A DNA stretch of 30,758 nucleotides, from positions 1-30,758 of the forward strand of contig JAEWLQ010000052.1 of assembly GCA_023457495.1 (NCBI GenBank), written 5' to 3'. This DNA is from Pseudomonadota bacterium (GTDB lineage Bacteria; Pseudomonadota; Gammaproteobacteria; Steroidobacterales; Steroidobacteraceae). Position 1 is the stretch's first letter, and each line of letters starts with the position of its first letter. The notes under the pieces are model-generated. The model ran no database searches and was not told the origin of the DNA. It was given only the letters and a program-made list of their open reading frames with translations. Made by a program: the position numbers and the translations under genes. Shown here piece by piece: positions 10,801 to 18,457 of the stretch.

Positions 10801-11030
10801 GTGAGGTTATCGATGCCGTTGAGCGATTGCTCGATGACCTGGATCACCGTGTCCTGCAGCGTCTGCGCCGACGAGCCCGGGTAGTTGGTGCTGATGCCGA
10901 CGGTCGGCGGCGCGATCGCGGGGTATTGGCGGATCGGCAGGTTGAGCACGGACACCGTGCCCGCGATCATCGTGATGATCGCGATGACCCAGGCGAAGAT
11001 CGGCCGATCGATGAAGAAGCGCGAGAGCAT
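7869..11030 (-). CDS. RND efflux pump inner membrane transporter, HAE1 (AcrB/MexB-like)
   Basis: This 1,053-residue protein is the proton-driven pump of a tripartite drug efflux system. It has the HAE1 length and pattern: N-terminus MLSRFFIDRPIFAWVIAII, a first periplasmic loop of about 300 residues, the transmembrane cluster with the proton-relay pair Asp408-Asp409 in GLLVDDAIVVVENV, a second large periplasmic loop, and a C-terminal membrane block containing GLAAKSAILIVEFAKE. These match AcrB/MexB closely, which implies broad hydrophobic drug, dye and solvent substrates; the real range is unknown. The start ATG lies 30 bp downstream of the adaptor stop. The stop overlaps the outer membrane factor start by 4 bp, suggesting translational coupling. 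Confidence 0.96.
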   Translation of the reverse strand: MLSRFFIDRPIFAWVIAIITMIAGTVSVLNLPIRQYPAIAPPTVGISTNYPGSSAQTLQDTVIQVIEQSLNGIDNLTYVTSEANSDGSATITLTFAQGTDPDTAQVQVQNKLQTALPLLPQEVQQAGIRVNKPARNFLVVMGFISADGGMSNEDLTDYVATNILDPLNRTAGVGDVTMFGSQYAMRIWLDPAKLNNFGLTTGDVVTAIRTQNVQVSVGQIGGLPATPGQSITASIIGPTRFSNAEQFADILLRVNPDGSQVRIGDVARVSLNSESYTRDTKYNGKPAAGVAIRLAAGQNALDTVDAIHATIERLQPFFPRGLEVVYPLDTTPFVKTSIFEVVKTLVEAVVLVFLVMFLFLQNARATLIPTIAVPIVLLGTFGVLAAFGFSINTLTMFGMALSIGLLVDDAIVVVENVERVMAEEGLSPREATRKSMDQITGALVAIALVLGAVFVPMAFFGGSIGVIYRQFSITLVSAMGLSVLVALILTPALCATILKPLPKSGHVEHKGFFKWFNKKFDQGRDRHERGLAAMLARPRRSMLVYLGIVVMLGVLFTRIPTSFLPAEDPGFAYGQVQTPPGASKERTWAVLDAAQQYLSEQEKDAVEGVLTVNGFNFAGPGQNSGLLFIKLRDWDERKKSELSVAAVLARANKFFASIKDANVIAIPPPAVLELGNTAGFDLMLQNRGGLSHEAFLAARNQLLGMAAQDPRLANVRPNGVEDAPQFKLDIDREKASALGVSITDINQTLQTGWASTYVNDFIDRGRVKRVYVQGDPASRMQPQDLNRWYVRNKDGGMVPFSAIGRGEWTYGPQKLVRFNGVPAYQIQGAPASGRSSGEAMAAMEELVSKLPAGVGLEWNGLSYEEKSSGSQAPILYALSLAIVFLCLAALYESWSIPTTVLLVVPLGVLGAVIATLGRGLTNDAYFQVGLLVTIGLAAKSAILIVEFAKENFDRGMGLVESVMHATKQRLRPILMTSLAFMSGVLPLALASGAGSGAQHAVGTGVIGGMLSSTFLAIFFVPVFFVVILRYFKVKPTTMKVDETPADEPYASTT

Positions 11031-11060
11031 GACTATCTATTCACCTTGGGGAACGGCGGA

Positions 11061-12242
11061 TCAGCGCTGGACGACTTCGGACTGGCTGTCCGCGCGCCGC
11101 TCGGCATTGCCCTGTTCGGCGGCGGGCACGGGGCGCACCTGGCTTCCCGGCTTGACCTTCTGCAGGCCGTCGAGCACCACGCGCTCGCCGGGCGCGAGAC
11201 CCGCCGTGATGAGCCACTCGCCATTGATCGCACGGTCGGCGGTCACCACACGTTCGCTGACCTTGTCGTCCGGGCCGACCACCATGACCGTGGCCTCGCC
11301 GCGCGGCGTGTGCGAGACACCGCGCTGGGGCACGAGCAGTGCGGCGGCGCGTGTTCCGCGCGTCAAGGTCGCGCGCACGAACATCCCCGGCAGCAGTTCG
11401 CGCTTCGGATTCGGGAACACGGCGCGCAGCACCACCGAGCCCGTGGATGGATCGACCGACACCTCGGACACCTTGAGGCGGCCGGGCTCGGCATACGTGC
11501 TGCCGTCTTCGAGCGTGAGGCCGACCGCGGTCTCGTTGTCGTTGGTCTTGACGAGCTCGCCGCTCGCGAGCTGGCGCTGCAGCCGCAGCATCTCCGTGGA
11601 CGACTGCGTGATGTCGACGTAGATGGGATCGAGCTGCTGAACGGTCGCGAGCGCGCCACTCTGTCCCGAGGTGACCAACGCGCCCTCGGTGACGAGCGCG
11701 CGGCCGATCCGGCCGGTGATGGGCGACAGCACCTGCGTGTACACGAGATTGATGCGCGCGCTATCGACCTGCGCGCGGGCCGCGGCGATGTCCGCATCCG
11801 CGCGTGCGCGCGCCGCGATCGCCTCGTCGTTCTCCTGCTTCGAAACCGCGTTGACCGCGATCAGCGGGGCATATCGCTCCTCGAGCAGCTTCGCCGTGAC
11901 CGCCTGCGCCTCGGCGCGCTTGAGCGCCGCCTCCGCCGACGACAAGGCGGCGCGATAACTGCCGGCATCGATCTGGAACAACTGCTGGCCGGCCTTCACT
12001 TCCGTGCCTTCGGCGAACAGGCGCTTCTGCACGATGCCCGTGACCTGCGGCCGGACCTCCGCGACGCGAAACGCGGTGGTGCGTCCCGGCAGCTGGTCGG
12101 TGATCGCGACCGCACGCGGCGCGAGCGTCATGACGCCCACTTCGGGCGGCGGCGGCGGGCCGGCGTCTTCCTTGCCGCAGGCGATGAGCGTCAGCGCGGC
12201 GAGCGCCAGCAAGCCGGTACGAGAAACATCAAGGCGCGTCAT
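11061..12242 (-). CDS. RND efflux periplasmic adaptor (membrane fusion protein), AcrA/MexA-like lipoprotein
   Basis: This 393-residue periplasmic adaptor links the RND pump to the outer membrane channel. The chosen start ATG (12240-12242) gives a lipoprotein signal with lipobox LIAC and acceptor Cys22, followed by a proline-rich linker. The lipoyl/barrel-sandwich half (VRPQVTGIVQKRLFAEGTEV), an alpha-helical hairpin (about 95-170) and the beta-barrel half follow in the usual order. A longer open frame runs upstream to 12335, but it overlaps marR and lacks signal-like sequence. The start overlaps the end of marR by 14 bp, so marR and the pump genes are probably cotranscribed. Confidence 0.94.
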   Translation of the reverse strand: MTRLDVSRTGLLALAALTLIACGKEDAGPPPPPEVGVMTLAPRAVAITDQLPGRTTAFRVAEVRPQVTGIVQKRLFAEGTEVKAGQQLFQIDAGSYRAALSSAEAALKRAEAQAVTAKLLEERYAPLIAVNAVSKQENDEAIAARARADADIAAARAQVDSARINLVYTQVLSPITGRIGRALVTEGALVTSGQSGALATVQQLDPIYVDITQSSTEMLRLQRQLASGELVKTNDNETAVGLTLEDGSTYAEPGRLKVSEVSVDPSTGSVVLRAVFPNPKRELLPGMFVRATLTRGTRAAALLVPQRGVSHTPRGEATVMVVGPDDKVSERVVTADRAINGEWLITAGLAPGERVVLDGLQKVKPGSQVRPVPAAEQGNAERRADSQSEVVQR

Positions 12243-12735
12243 CGCGGGCTCCGTTCGCGAGCATCCGGCCGAGCAGGCCATTGAGCAGCGCGAGTTCTTC
12301 TTTCTTGAATCCATCGAGGTGCACGTGCATGCCATCGACCACGATCGGCCAGATCTTGTTGGCGACTTTCTTGCCCTTCGGGGTGAGGTGCAGGTTGACC
12401 ACGCGGCGGTCGGTCTCGCTGCGCTCGCGGCGCAGGAGATCTTTTTCCTCGAGGCGATCGAGCATGCGACTCATGGCCGCGAATCCCACGCCCGTCATGC
12501 GCGCGAGTCCCGCGACCGTGTCGGCGCGCCTGAGCCACAACATGAGCACGGGCTCCCACTGCATGCCCGTGAGCTCGAGCGGCTGCATGTGCCGGTCGAC
12601 GCGGCGCACGAGTGAGTTCATCACCAGCTTCAGCTGCCGGCAGATCGTGCGATGCGGATCGTCCTCGGGCGGCGGAACGATCTCGGGGGCGCTGTCGCGC
12701 AATCGTTCGCGTGTCGGGCGGGGAGCGGCGGTCAT
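12229..12735 (-). CDS. MarR family transcriptional regulator of the adjoining RND pump
   Basis: This 168-residue protein has the MarR winged-helix fold. It shows a dimerisation helix (about 30-50), the helix-turn-helix around 73-95 (VAGLARMTGVGFAAMSRML) and the beta-wing with SETDRRVVNLHLTPKGKK near 106-123. MarR proteins usually repress their own operon and release DNA when a small molecule binds. It is the first gene of the efflux operon and overlaps the adaptor gene. A 30-bp inverted repeat lies 44 bp upstream of its ATG (12733-12735), as expected for autoregulation. No strong Shine-Dalgarno is visible. The residues up to 28 are poorly conserved-looking, so a start slightly downstream cannot be excluded. 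Confidence 0.92.
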   Translation of the reverse strand: MTAAPRPTRERLRDSAPEIVPPPEDDPHRTICRQLKLVMNSLVRRVDRHMQPLELTGMQWEPVLMLWLRRADTVAGLARMTGVGFAAMSRMLDRLEEKDLLRRERSETDRRVVNLHLTPKGKKVANKIWPIVVDGMHVHLDGFKKEELALLNGLLGRMLANGARDDAP

Positions 12736-12778
12736 GAAGGCTCGCGGGGGATTCGGGGGCGCGCAGGATCGCGTGCCA

Positions 12779-12808
12779 GTGAAATAATTGTCAAGGCAAC
12801 TATTTCAC
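12779..12808. promoter_or_regulatory. Candidate MarR operator overlapping the efflux operon promoter
   Basis: Arms GTGAAATAATTG (12779-12790) and CAACTATTTCAC (12797-12808) are inverted repeats matching at 11 of 12 positions around a 6-bp centre. This AT-rich block stands out from its GC-rich surroundings. On the minus strand a perfect -35 hexamer TTGACA (12794 to 12789) sits in the dyad, reading toward marR, with only a weak -10 (GATCCT, 18-bp spacer). Binding there would block the promoter. The operator assignment follows from position and symmetry; the site could also act on the divergent MFS gene. Confidence 0.6.
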
Positions 12809-13009
12809 GGTCAAGTGTTGCGGCGCGCCAGGCCCGGAGGGGCGGCCGGTCCCGATCTCGGGACGTAGCCCGCTGTTTGACAAAGGAAACCCCTACCCTG
12901 CCGGGCCACCGGTGCTGGCGCGGAGCACAAGCTCCTCTTAAGTACAGAACAGGAAATCCCGTGCGAGTGGCCCTTGGCGGCCAACCCTCGGCTCATCGAA
13001 GATGAATAC

Positions 13010-14284
13010 ATGAACGGAATCGACAAGCGCCTGCTCGGTGTGATGATCGCCGCGGGCTCGATCCTCATGATCACGATGGGCCTCCGGCAATCGCTGGGCC
13101 TGTACATCGCGCCGATCATCGACAGCACCCATGTCGGTTATGCGGCCATGAGCTTCGCGATGGCCATCGGCCAGCTCATGTGGGGCATCGCCCAGCCCGC
13201 GTTCGGCGCCCTCGCCGACCGTCACGGCCCGCGCCCCGTGCTGCTGGTGGGCGCATTGATGCTGGCGGCGGGCGTCGCGCTCACGCCGTTCGCGTCGAGC
13301 GAGCTCGCGTTCATCGCGACGCTCGGCGTGTTGGTCGCCGCCGGCGCCGGCGCGGGCAGCTTCGGTGTGTTGTTCGGCGTGGTCGCGCAACGCGCCCCGC
13401 CGGAGTCGCGCTCGTTCGCGTCGGGCTTCGTCAATGCCGGCGGCAGTCTCGGCCAGTTCGTGTTCGCGAACGTCAACCAGGCGCTGATCAGTACGTTCGG
13501 CTGGATGGCCGCCATGTGGGCCATGGCCGTCGCCGCGCTCGCGACCATTCCGCTGATGCGACCCCTGCTGCGCAGGCCGGATCCCAAGAACCTCGAGAAG
13601 ACGAAGAGCAACGTCGCGGCCACGATGCATGCGCCTCCCGCCGCCTCGGCGCTCACGCTGCGCGAGCAGCTGCGCATCGCGGCGCGCGACCGCAGCTACT
13701 GGTGCCTGCACCTCGGCTTCTTCACCTGCGGATTCCACATCGCGTTCCTCGTCACCCATCTACCCGGCGAAGTGCAGCTCTGCATGTTGCCGGCCGAGGT
13801 CGCCTCGCTCTCACTCGCCATCATCGGGCTCGCCAACGTCGCGGGTAGTTTGTGGGCCGGCTGGGCCGGCGGAGTGATGCGCATGAAATTCCTGCTGTTC
13901 GCGATGTACGCCAGCCGCGCGGCCGCCGTGCTCATCTATCTCGCGGCGCCCAAGACTCCCACCACCTTCTACGTGTTCGCGGCCGTGCTCGGCTTCACGT
14001 GGCTCGCGACCGTGCCGCCCACCGCGGGACTGATCGGCAAGCTGTTCGGCATCCGTTATCTCGCGACGCTGTTCGGCCTCGCGACCTTCACGCACCAGAT
14101 CGGCGGCTTCTTCGGCGCCTCTCTCGGTGGCTGGGCAATGACGCGCTTCGGCGACTTCTCATGGATGTGGTACGCCGACGCCGCCCTCGCATTCCTCGCC
14201 GCTCTGATCAACCTCCCCATCCGCGAAGCCAAACTCAAACCCGTCCCCGTTACCGCATTGGAGTCCGGCATCTCGACGAAGTGA
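13010..14284 (+). CDS. Major facilitator superfamily (MFS) transporter
   Basis: This 424-residue protein shows about 12 hydrophobic segments in two six-helix halves. The loop between segments 2 and 3 carries GALADRHGPRPVLLVGALM, the classic MFS motif A (GxxxDRxGxR type). The basic central loop lies around residues 185-215. The N-terminal pattern (GLRQSLGLYIAPI) resembles the MFS branch that includes oxalate/formate-antiporter-like and uncharacterised bacterial permeases; the substrate is not readable. I prefer ATG 13010 (MNGIDKRLLGVMI) over the upstream TTG at 12974, because the extra 12 residues are not hydrophobic and no ribosome site precedes the TTG. The gene is divergent from marR across about 275 bp that contain the palindrome and no gene. 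It may be co-controlled, but that is inference. Confidence 0.88.
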   Translation: MNGIDKRLLGVMIAAGSILMITMGLRQSLGLYIAPIIDSTHVGYAAMSFAMAIGQLMWGIAQPAFGALADRHGPRPVLLVGALMLAAGVALTPFASSELAFIATLGVLVAAGAGAGSFGVLFGVVAQRAPPESRSFASGFVNAGGSLGQFVFANVNQALISTFGWMAAMWAMAVAALATIPLMRPLLRRPDPKNLEKTKSNVAATMHAPPAASALTLREQLRIAARDRSYWCLHLGFFTCGFHIAFLVTHLPGEVQLCMLPAEVASLSLAIIGLANVAGSLWAGWAGGVMRMKFLLFAMYASRAAAVLIYLAAPKTPTTFYVFAAVLGFTWLATVPPTAGLIGKLFGIRYLATLFGLATFTHQIGGFFGASLGGWAMTRFGDFSWMWYADAALAFLAALINLPIREAKLKPVPVTALESGISTK

Positions 14285-14314
14285 GTTGGGTGGGACGGCC
14301 GGACGTCGAAGCAC

Positions 14315-15076
14315 CTAATGTTCTTTCGCGCTACGCAGCAGGCCGTCAGTCCAGCGCGCGAGCTGTGGACCGACATTCGCCGCCTCGAGCTCATCGCGCG
14401 CGCCGCCACGCTTCGTGCCGAGCAGCCGGCCGTCCGCATCGAACAGCGCCATCATCGGGTAACTCTTCACGCGCACCTGGTCGATGAAGTCACGCGCGTT
14501 CGGCACGACGCGCCACTTGAACCGATATCGGTCCACGAACGCGCGCGCTTCTTCGGCCTCATCGAACGTGATGGCGACGAAGTTCATGTGCGGTCGCGCC
14601 GCCGCGAACTCGTTCAGCGGACCTACCTCGAGGATGCACGGCTTGCAGGTCGCGAAGTAGAAGTTCACCAGCGTGGGTTTGCCTTCCAGGCTCTCGGCCG
14701 TGATGCGCTTGCCGTTCAGGTCGCGCAGGTCGAACGCCGGCATGTGTGAGATCGGTGGATAGGGCGCCGGGCACGCCGAGGCACCGCGCCCTCGAACCGT
14801 CAGCGTGATGGCGGTCCCATCCGTCGATCGATCGGTATCGGTGCGCATTCCATCCAGCGACATCTGCTGCGCGAATTCCTCGAAACGCACCGGCTGGCAG
14901 GCGAGATTGCGATAGGCAATGTGCAACGTGGGCGCGAATCCCATGCTCGCGCGAAAGGATTCCTCGGTGAGCTTCGCGGGCCCGGCCACAGCCGGCTCCG
15001 CTGCAGCCGCCTGCGCGGCGTGAGCCAGGGACATTGCGAACGCAAGAATGACGAGCCGCCTCAACATGCCGCGCAT
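14315..15076 (-). CDS. TlpA/ResA-like thioredoxin-fold protein, periplasmic
   Basis: This 253-residue protein starts with a signal peptide (MRGMLRRLVILAFAMSLAHA). An unassigned N-terminal stretch (about 25-105) precedes a thioredoxin-fold domain (about 112-250). The redox motif is C144-K-P-C147 in NFYFATCKPCILEVGPL, and the cis-proline loop is SYP (205-207). The usual WCxxC tryptophan is replaced by Thr. Such proteins reduce or exchange disulfides in the periplasm, for example during cytochrome c or cofactor assembly; the partner is unknown. The start ATG (15074-15076) shares one base with the TAA stop of the glycosylase gene (TAATG), implying coupling. An ATG at 15065-15067 is an alternative that keeps the signal peptide. 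Confidence 0.82.
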   Translation of the reverse strand: MRGMLRRLVILAFAMSLAHAAQAAAAEPAVAGPAKLTEESFRASMGFAPTLHIAYRNLACQPVRFEEFAQQMSLDGMRTDTDRSTDGTAITLTVRGRGASACPAPYPPISHMPAFDLRDLNGKRITAESLEGKPTLVNFYFATCKPCILEVGPLNEFAAARPHMNFVAITFDEAEEARAFVDRYRFKWRVVPNARDFIDQVRVKSYPMMALFDADGRLLGTKRGGARDELEAANVGPQLARWTDGLLRSAKEH

Positions 15077-15654
15077 TATGGCCGAACACTCACGAATGGG
15101 CTGCCGCGTTCGAGGAACCGGAGCCGCCGGTGCTGATCGCGCGACAACCCGATTCGCGTGGACACCTGGATATCGACGACTCCGCGCGATCCCCGCTCGA
15201 GCCACAGGATCGGGCTCCGCGTCAGGTCGACCCCCGAAAGCTCACGTCCCACGCCGAGCGCGGCGCACACGCGCCCGGGCCCCCGCGCGAGATCGCGCAG
15301 CCGCGATGCCGGGCGGTTGCGCAGCATGTGTTCGATGCCCTCGGTGGGCTCGAGCGCGCGAATCAGCACCGCCGCGCCGACGCCCTCCTCTTCGGCCGCG
15401 AGATTCAGCGTGAGGCAGGACCCGTACACCATGCGCACGTAACCATGTCCGCGCGCGGCGAACAGCGGCGCATTGCTGAGCGTGAGGCCGGGCCGCGCGT
15501 AACCGGTGGGATCGCCCGGTGGATAGGCCTCGGTCTCGACGATGCGTCCGGCCAGTCGTCCGGCGGGAGTCGCATGTACCAGCACCTTGCCGATGAGGAA
15601 GCGTGCGAGCGGAACCGTTGCGATCGGCAGCGATCGACGCGTGACGCGCGCCAC
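15076..15654 (-). CDS. DNA-3-methyladenine glycosylase, AAG/MPG family
   Basis: This 192-residue protein matches the AAG/MPG base-excision repair family, which removes alkylated purines from DNA. Visible landmarks are GRIVETEAY near the N-terminus, containing the family's catalytic Glu and active-site Tyr, then GHGYVRMVYG, AVLIRALEPTEG, RGPGRVCAALG (usually GPGKLCxALG) and the terminal RFLERGSPFVSVRP (usually RFxxxGSPWVS). Several positions differ from better-known members. The loop usually reading ASHAxxGxTxRN is here DPTGYARPGLTLSN, so the active-site His aligns with Tyr and the conserved Arg with Ser. It starts with GTG (15652-15654) directly after the gltS stop, with no intervening base, and overlaps the tlpA-like gene by one base. 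Confidence 0.85.
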   Translation of the reverse strand: MARVTRRSLPIATVPLARFLIGKVLVHATPAGRLAGRIVETEAYPPGDPTGYARPGLTLSNAPLFAARGHGYVRMVYGSCLTLNLAAEEEGVGAAVLIRALEPTEGIEHMLRNRPASRLRDLARGPGRVCAALGVGRELSGVDLTRSPILWLERGSRGVVDIQVSTRIGLSRDQHRRLRFLERGSPFVSVRP

Positions 15655-16860
15655 TCAGTGAAACCAGGGCAACGTGAGGAATCCTTTCACGATGAAGGCG
15701 TTCGCCAGGTCGACGAAGAACGATCCGGCAAGCGTAACGATCAGGAACGCCTTTGGCGATGGTCCGTAGCGCGATGCCACGCTGTCCATCGTCGCCATGG
15801 CCACCGGCATCGAGCTCAGCCCGAAACCGAGAAAACCTCCCACGGCCACGGCGGCGTCGTAATCGCGCCCCAACCAGCGGAACAGCAGCAGGATGCCGAT
15901 CGTCGCCGCCACGATCACCTGCAGCAATACATCGGCGATCAGCAATCCGATCACGGCGCCCAGCGTCCACAGTTTGAGGCTCATGAGGTACATGGCCAGA
16001 AACCCCTGCAGCGCGAGCTGCCCCGCGCGTTCGGTCGAGAACATCTCGACTTTCGCGCCGCAGACATCGGCGACATTCGCGATCGCGACGCCGACCAGCA
16101 TCGCCGTCAGGAATCCCGGCAGGATCAATCCGGCTTCGCGAGCCCACGCATTGAGCGCGCCACCCGCGAGCACGGCCAGCGTGATGACCAGCCAGACCTG
16201 GAACGTACGCGTGATCGACAACGCGGCGGCGGGCGGCGCCTGCTTGGCATTCGTCCACGACGAGGCGACCTCGCCGCCACCGGATCCGCGCAGGTTCTTT
16301 CGCCGGACCAGCCACCCCGTGATGGGTCCCGCCACGAGCGCTCCGACGATCACCGCGAACGTCGCCGCGCCGACCGCCACTTCCGGCGCGCGTTCGAGGC
16401 CCTCCGCCTGCGCTTCCTTGGCCCACGCGGCAGCGGTCCCCGGGCCGCCGACGAAGGAAATGCTGCCGATGAGCAGCCCGTATTGCGGATGCGATCCACT
16501 CGCCAGCGCGACCGCGAGCCCGACGAGATTCTGCGCCACGAGCAGCAGCACGGTGGTGGCACAGAGAATCACGAGCGGCTTCCCGCCGGCCCGCAGCTCC
16601 GAAAACTTCGCCGACAATCCGACGGTGGTGAAGAACACGAGCAGGAAAAAGTCCGTCAGTCCGGTCGCAAACTGGACCGATAAGCCTTGCGCGGCATGCA
16701 GCACGGCGACCACGCCCGCGATCAGGAGGCCGCCGATCACCGGCGTCGGTACATTGATCCGGCTCAGCACTGGAACGAAACGAACGATGAATCCCGCGAC
16801 CACCAACGCCAGGAGGCCCACGGCGAAGGTCTCGACCTCGTTCAGCGAAATCGCTTCCAC
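15655..16860 (-). CDS. gltS: Sodium/glutamate symporter, GltS family
   Basis: This 401-residue protein has the same length as E. coli GltS and the family pattern. About ten hydrophobic segments lie in two inverted halves, with NVPTPVIGGLLIAG near residue 37, FFTTVGLSAKFSELRAGGK around 76-94, and the glycine-rich reentrant loop SFVGGPGTAAAWA in the first half. GltS proteins import glutamate with sodium in the inner membrane; substrate assignment here is by family. The start is GTG (16858-16860); an ATG at 16872-16874 is out of frame. It is the first gene of a run with the glycosylase and the TlpA-like protein, and is divergent from a diheme cytochrome c across about 110 bp with no clear promoter. 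Confidence 0.92.
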   Translation of the reverse strand: MEAISLNEVETFAVGLLALVVAGFIVRFVPVLSRINVPTPVIGGLLIAGVVAVLHAAQGLSVQFATGLTDFFLLVFFTTVGLSAKFSELRAGGKPLVILCATTVLLLVAQNLVGLAVALASGSHPQYGLLIGSISFVGGPGTAAAWAKEAQAEGLERAPEVAVGAATFAVIVGALVAGPITGWLVRRKNLRGSGGGEVASSWTNAKQAPPAAALSITRTFQVWLVITLAVLAGGALNAWAREAGLILPGFLTAMLVGVAIANVADVCGAKVEMFSTERAGQLALQGFLAMYLMSLKLWTLGAVIGLLIADVLLQVIVAATIGILLLFRWLGRDYDAAVAVGGFLGFGLSSMPVAMATMDSVASRYGPSPKAFLIVTLAGSFFVDLANAFIVKGFLTLPWFH

Positions 16861-16970
16861 CCGGCTGATTGCATCACAGTGGCGCGAAGCGGGGAGATGA
16901 GACCAAAATCCGATGCGTGCCGGGCGCCGGCATCAATCGTGGCATCGAAAGACCAAGGAGACGCTCGGGA

Positions 16971-17981
16971 ATGTTCGGCAGAACCGTCAGATTGCTCGGC
17001 GTGTTGGCGTTCGCGGTCGCGCAGTCGAATGCGCAAACACCCGCCAAGCCCGCGACCACGACGCCCATCGAACCACCCGAATGGCTGTTCCCCATCGACG
17101 TCGAAGCGCTGCGCGCCGCCACGGCCCAGCCGAACCCGCCGAAACTCGACGACGTCGAACTACTGAGCGTTCCGGACAGCGCCGAGAAGTTCACGCGCGC
17201 TCGCATCAACGACAAGTTCAATCCACCCGACTGGCGCCCCGCGAGCCACACGCCGATGCCTGACATCGTCGCGAAGGGACGCAAGCCGAACGTGTGGGCC
17301 TGCGCTTACTGCCACACTCCCGGCGGCCAGGGCCGCCCGGAGAATTCCGCGCTCGCGGGATTGCCCGAGAACTACCTCCGCCAGCAACTGCGCGACTTTC
17401 GCAGCGGCGCGCGCAAACCCTTCGGCCCGGAGAAATACGCGCCGAGCCGCGACATGCACAAGCTCGCGAAATTTCTCACCGACGCGGAGATCGACGAGAG
17501 CGCCAAATATTTCGCGCAGCAGAAACTCAAGCGCCGCGTGTACGTGATCGAGAGCCTGCGCATCCCGCGCGCCGAGCCGGCGTTCTGGATCTACAAGGAA
17601 TGGGGCGGCACGGAGGACCTGGGCGACCGCCTGCTCGAGGTGGCGCAGGACATCGATCGCCACGAGCTACGCGACGACCGGCTCGAATACATGGCCTACG
17701 TTCCACCCGGCGCGATCGCGCGCGGCAAGAAGCTCGCGGTGGAGGCCGAAGGCAAGAAGGCGCTCGCCTGCGCCACCTGCCACGGCGCGAATCTCAAGGG
17801 CAAGGACGACGTGCCGGCCATCGCCGGGCGCCAGCCTAGCTACCTGCTGCGCCAGATGCTGGCGTTCAAGGCGGGGACACGGACCAACTCCGAGGCCCCG
17901 CAGATGACCCCGGTGGTCGAGAATCTCGATCTCGCCGAGATGATCGACGTCATCGCGTACGTCTCATCGCTCTACCCCTGA
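16971..17981 (+). CDS. Periplasmic diheme cytochrome c
   Basis: This 336-residue protein begins with a signal peptide (MFGRTVRLLGVLAFAVAQSNAQ). It carries two heme c sites: CAYCH (residues 111-115) and CATCH (267-271). Each is followed by similar sequence, with LPENYLRQQLRDFRSGARK after the first and QPSYLLRQMLAFKAGTRTN after the second, a cytochrome c4-like internal duplication. A longer than usual segment (about 30-100 plus a middle linker 180-250) surrounds them. It probably carries electrons in the periplasm; the redox partners are unknown. ATG 16971 is chosen over the longer frame from 16869 because AAGGAG lies 10 bp before it (16955-16960) and the signal peptide follows at once. The stop overlaps the convergent SRPBCC gene by 10 bp. 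Confidence 0.9.
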   Translation: MFGRTVRLLGVLAFAVAQSNAQTPAKPATTTPIEPPEWLFPIDVEALRAATAQPNPPKLDDVELLSVPDSAEKFTRARINDKFNPPDWRPASHTPMPDIVAKGRKPNVWACAYCHTPGGQGRPENSALAGLPENYLRQQLRDFRSGARKPFGPEKYAPSRDMHKLAKFLTDAEIDESAKYFAQQKLKRRVYVIESLRIPRAEPAFWIYKEWGGTEDLGDRLLEVAQDIDRHELRDDRLEYMAYVPPGAIARGKKLAVEAEGKKALACATCHGANLKGKDDVPAIAGRQPSYLLRQMLAFKAGTRTNSEAPQMTPVVENLDLAEMIDVIAYVSSLYP

Positions 17982-18457
17982 TGCACATCCGCGCCGTCGA
18001 GCGCGCGGCCGAGGTTGTCGATGAGGCCGAGCGTGCCGCGTTCGCGGCTGCCGGCGTCGTCGTAACCGTCGAGGTAAGCCCCGTTCTCCGTGACGATGAG
18101 TTTGGTCCCGGCGCCGACCTTCACGAACTCGATCGTGGCGAGTGAAACGGACAACTTGTTTCCCTGGAAATACATGTCGTACGCGTAGACCAGCCGGCGG
18201 TCCGTGAGGACGTCGAAGTACAGGGCCTCGAAGCGCGATTCGGATCCATCGACGAACCTGCCGATCACGCGTTCGCGGCCGCCGGGACGCACATCCATTT
18301 CCCGCACCTGCTCTTTCCACTTGTCGTGTGGCCCGTTGAACCAGCGGGCCTTCGCATCCGGTTGAGTCCAGGCGCGAAAGACGAAGGCGGGGTCGTGATC
18401 GAACCTGCGCTCGATGACGAAGGTGCCGTGTTTGATGGATCGCGCGCTCGAGCTCAT
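17972..18457 (-). CDS. SRPBCC/AHSA1-domain protein (second of the pair)
   Basis: This 161-residue protein has the START-like SRPBCC fold of the activator-of-Hsp90-ATPase-1 (AHSA1) family. It shows FVIERRFDHDPAFVFRAWTQ at the N-terminus, the ARWFNGP step after helix 1, DVRPGGRERV, and a C-terminal helix around GTLGLIDNLGRAL. The fold has a hydrophobic ligand cavity; no ligand can be read. The start ATG (18455-18457) overlaps the previous gene's stop as ATGA. The open frame further upstream is a shadow of that gene. It is the third gene of the arsR operon, and such ArsR-SRPBCC pairings are common in bacteria with mostly unknown roles. Confidence 0.87.
   Translation of the reverse strand: MSSSARSIKHGTFVIERRFDHDPAFVFRAWTQPDAKARWFNGPHDKWKEQVREMDVRPGGRERVIGRFVDGSESRFEALYFDVLTDRRLVYAYDMYFQGNKLSVSLATIEFVKVGAGTKLIVTENGAYLDGYDDAGSRERGTLGLIDNLGRALDGADVHQG

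Noticed and set aside
8955..12284. 1,109-residue open frame on the plus strand opposite the RND pump and adaptor genes
   Set aside because: The translation is Arg/His/Glu/Asp-rich and low in complexity, with no domain. It lies antisense to genes with full family motifs and reflects GC-rich codon bias.
12877..12882. Perfect TTGACA on the plus strand upstream of the MFS gene
   Set aside because: No -10-like sequence is found at 16-18 bp; the sequence there is GC-only. It was not annotated as a promoter.
12974..13009. TTG start extending the MFS protein by 12 residues
   Set aside because: No ribosome site before it, and the extra residues do not resemble an MFS N-terminus.
15130..16683. 517-residue plus-strand frame opposite the glycosylase and gltS
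   Set aside because: Charged low-complexity translation with no recognisable motif, antisense to two clearly identified genes.
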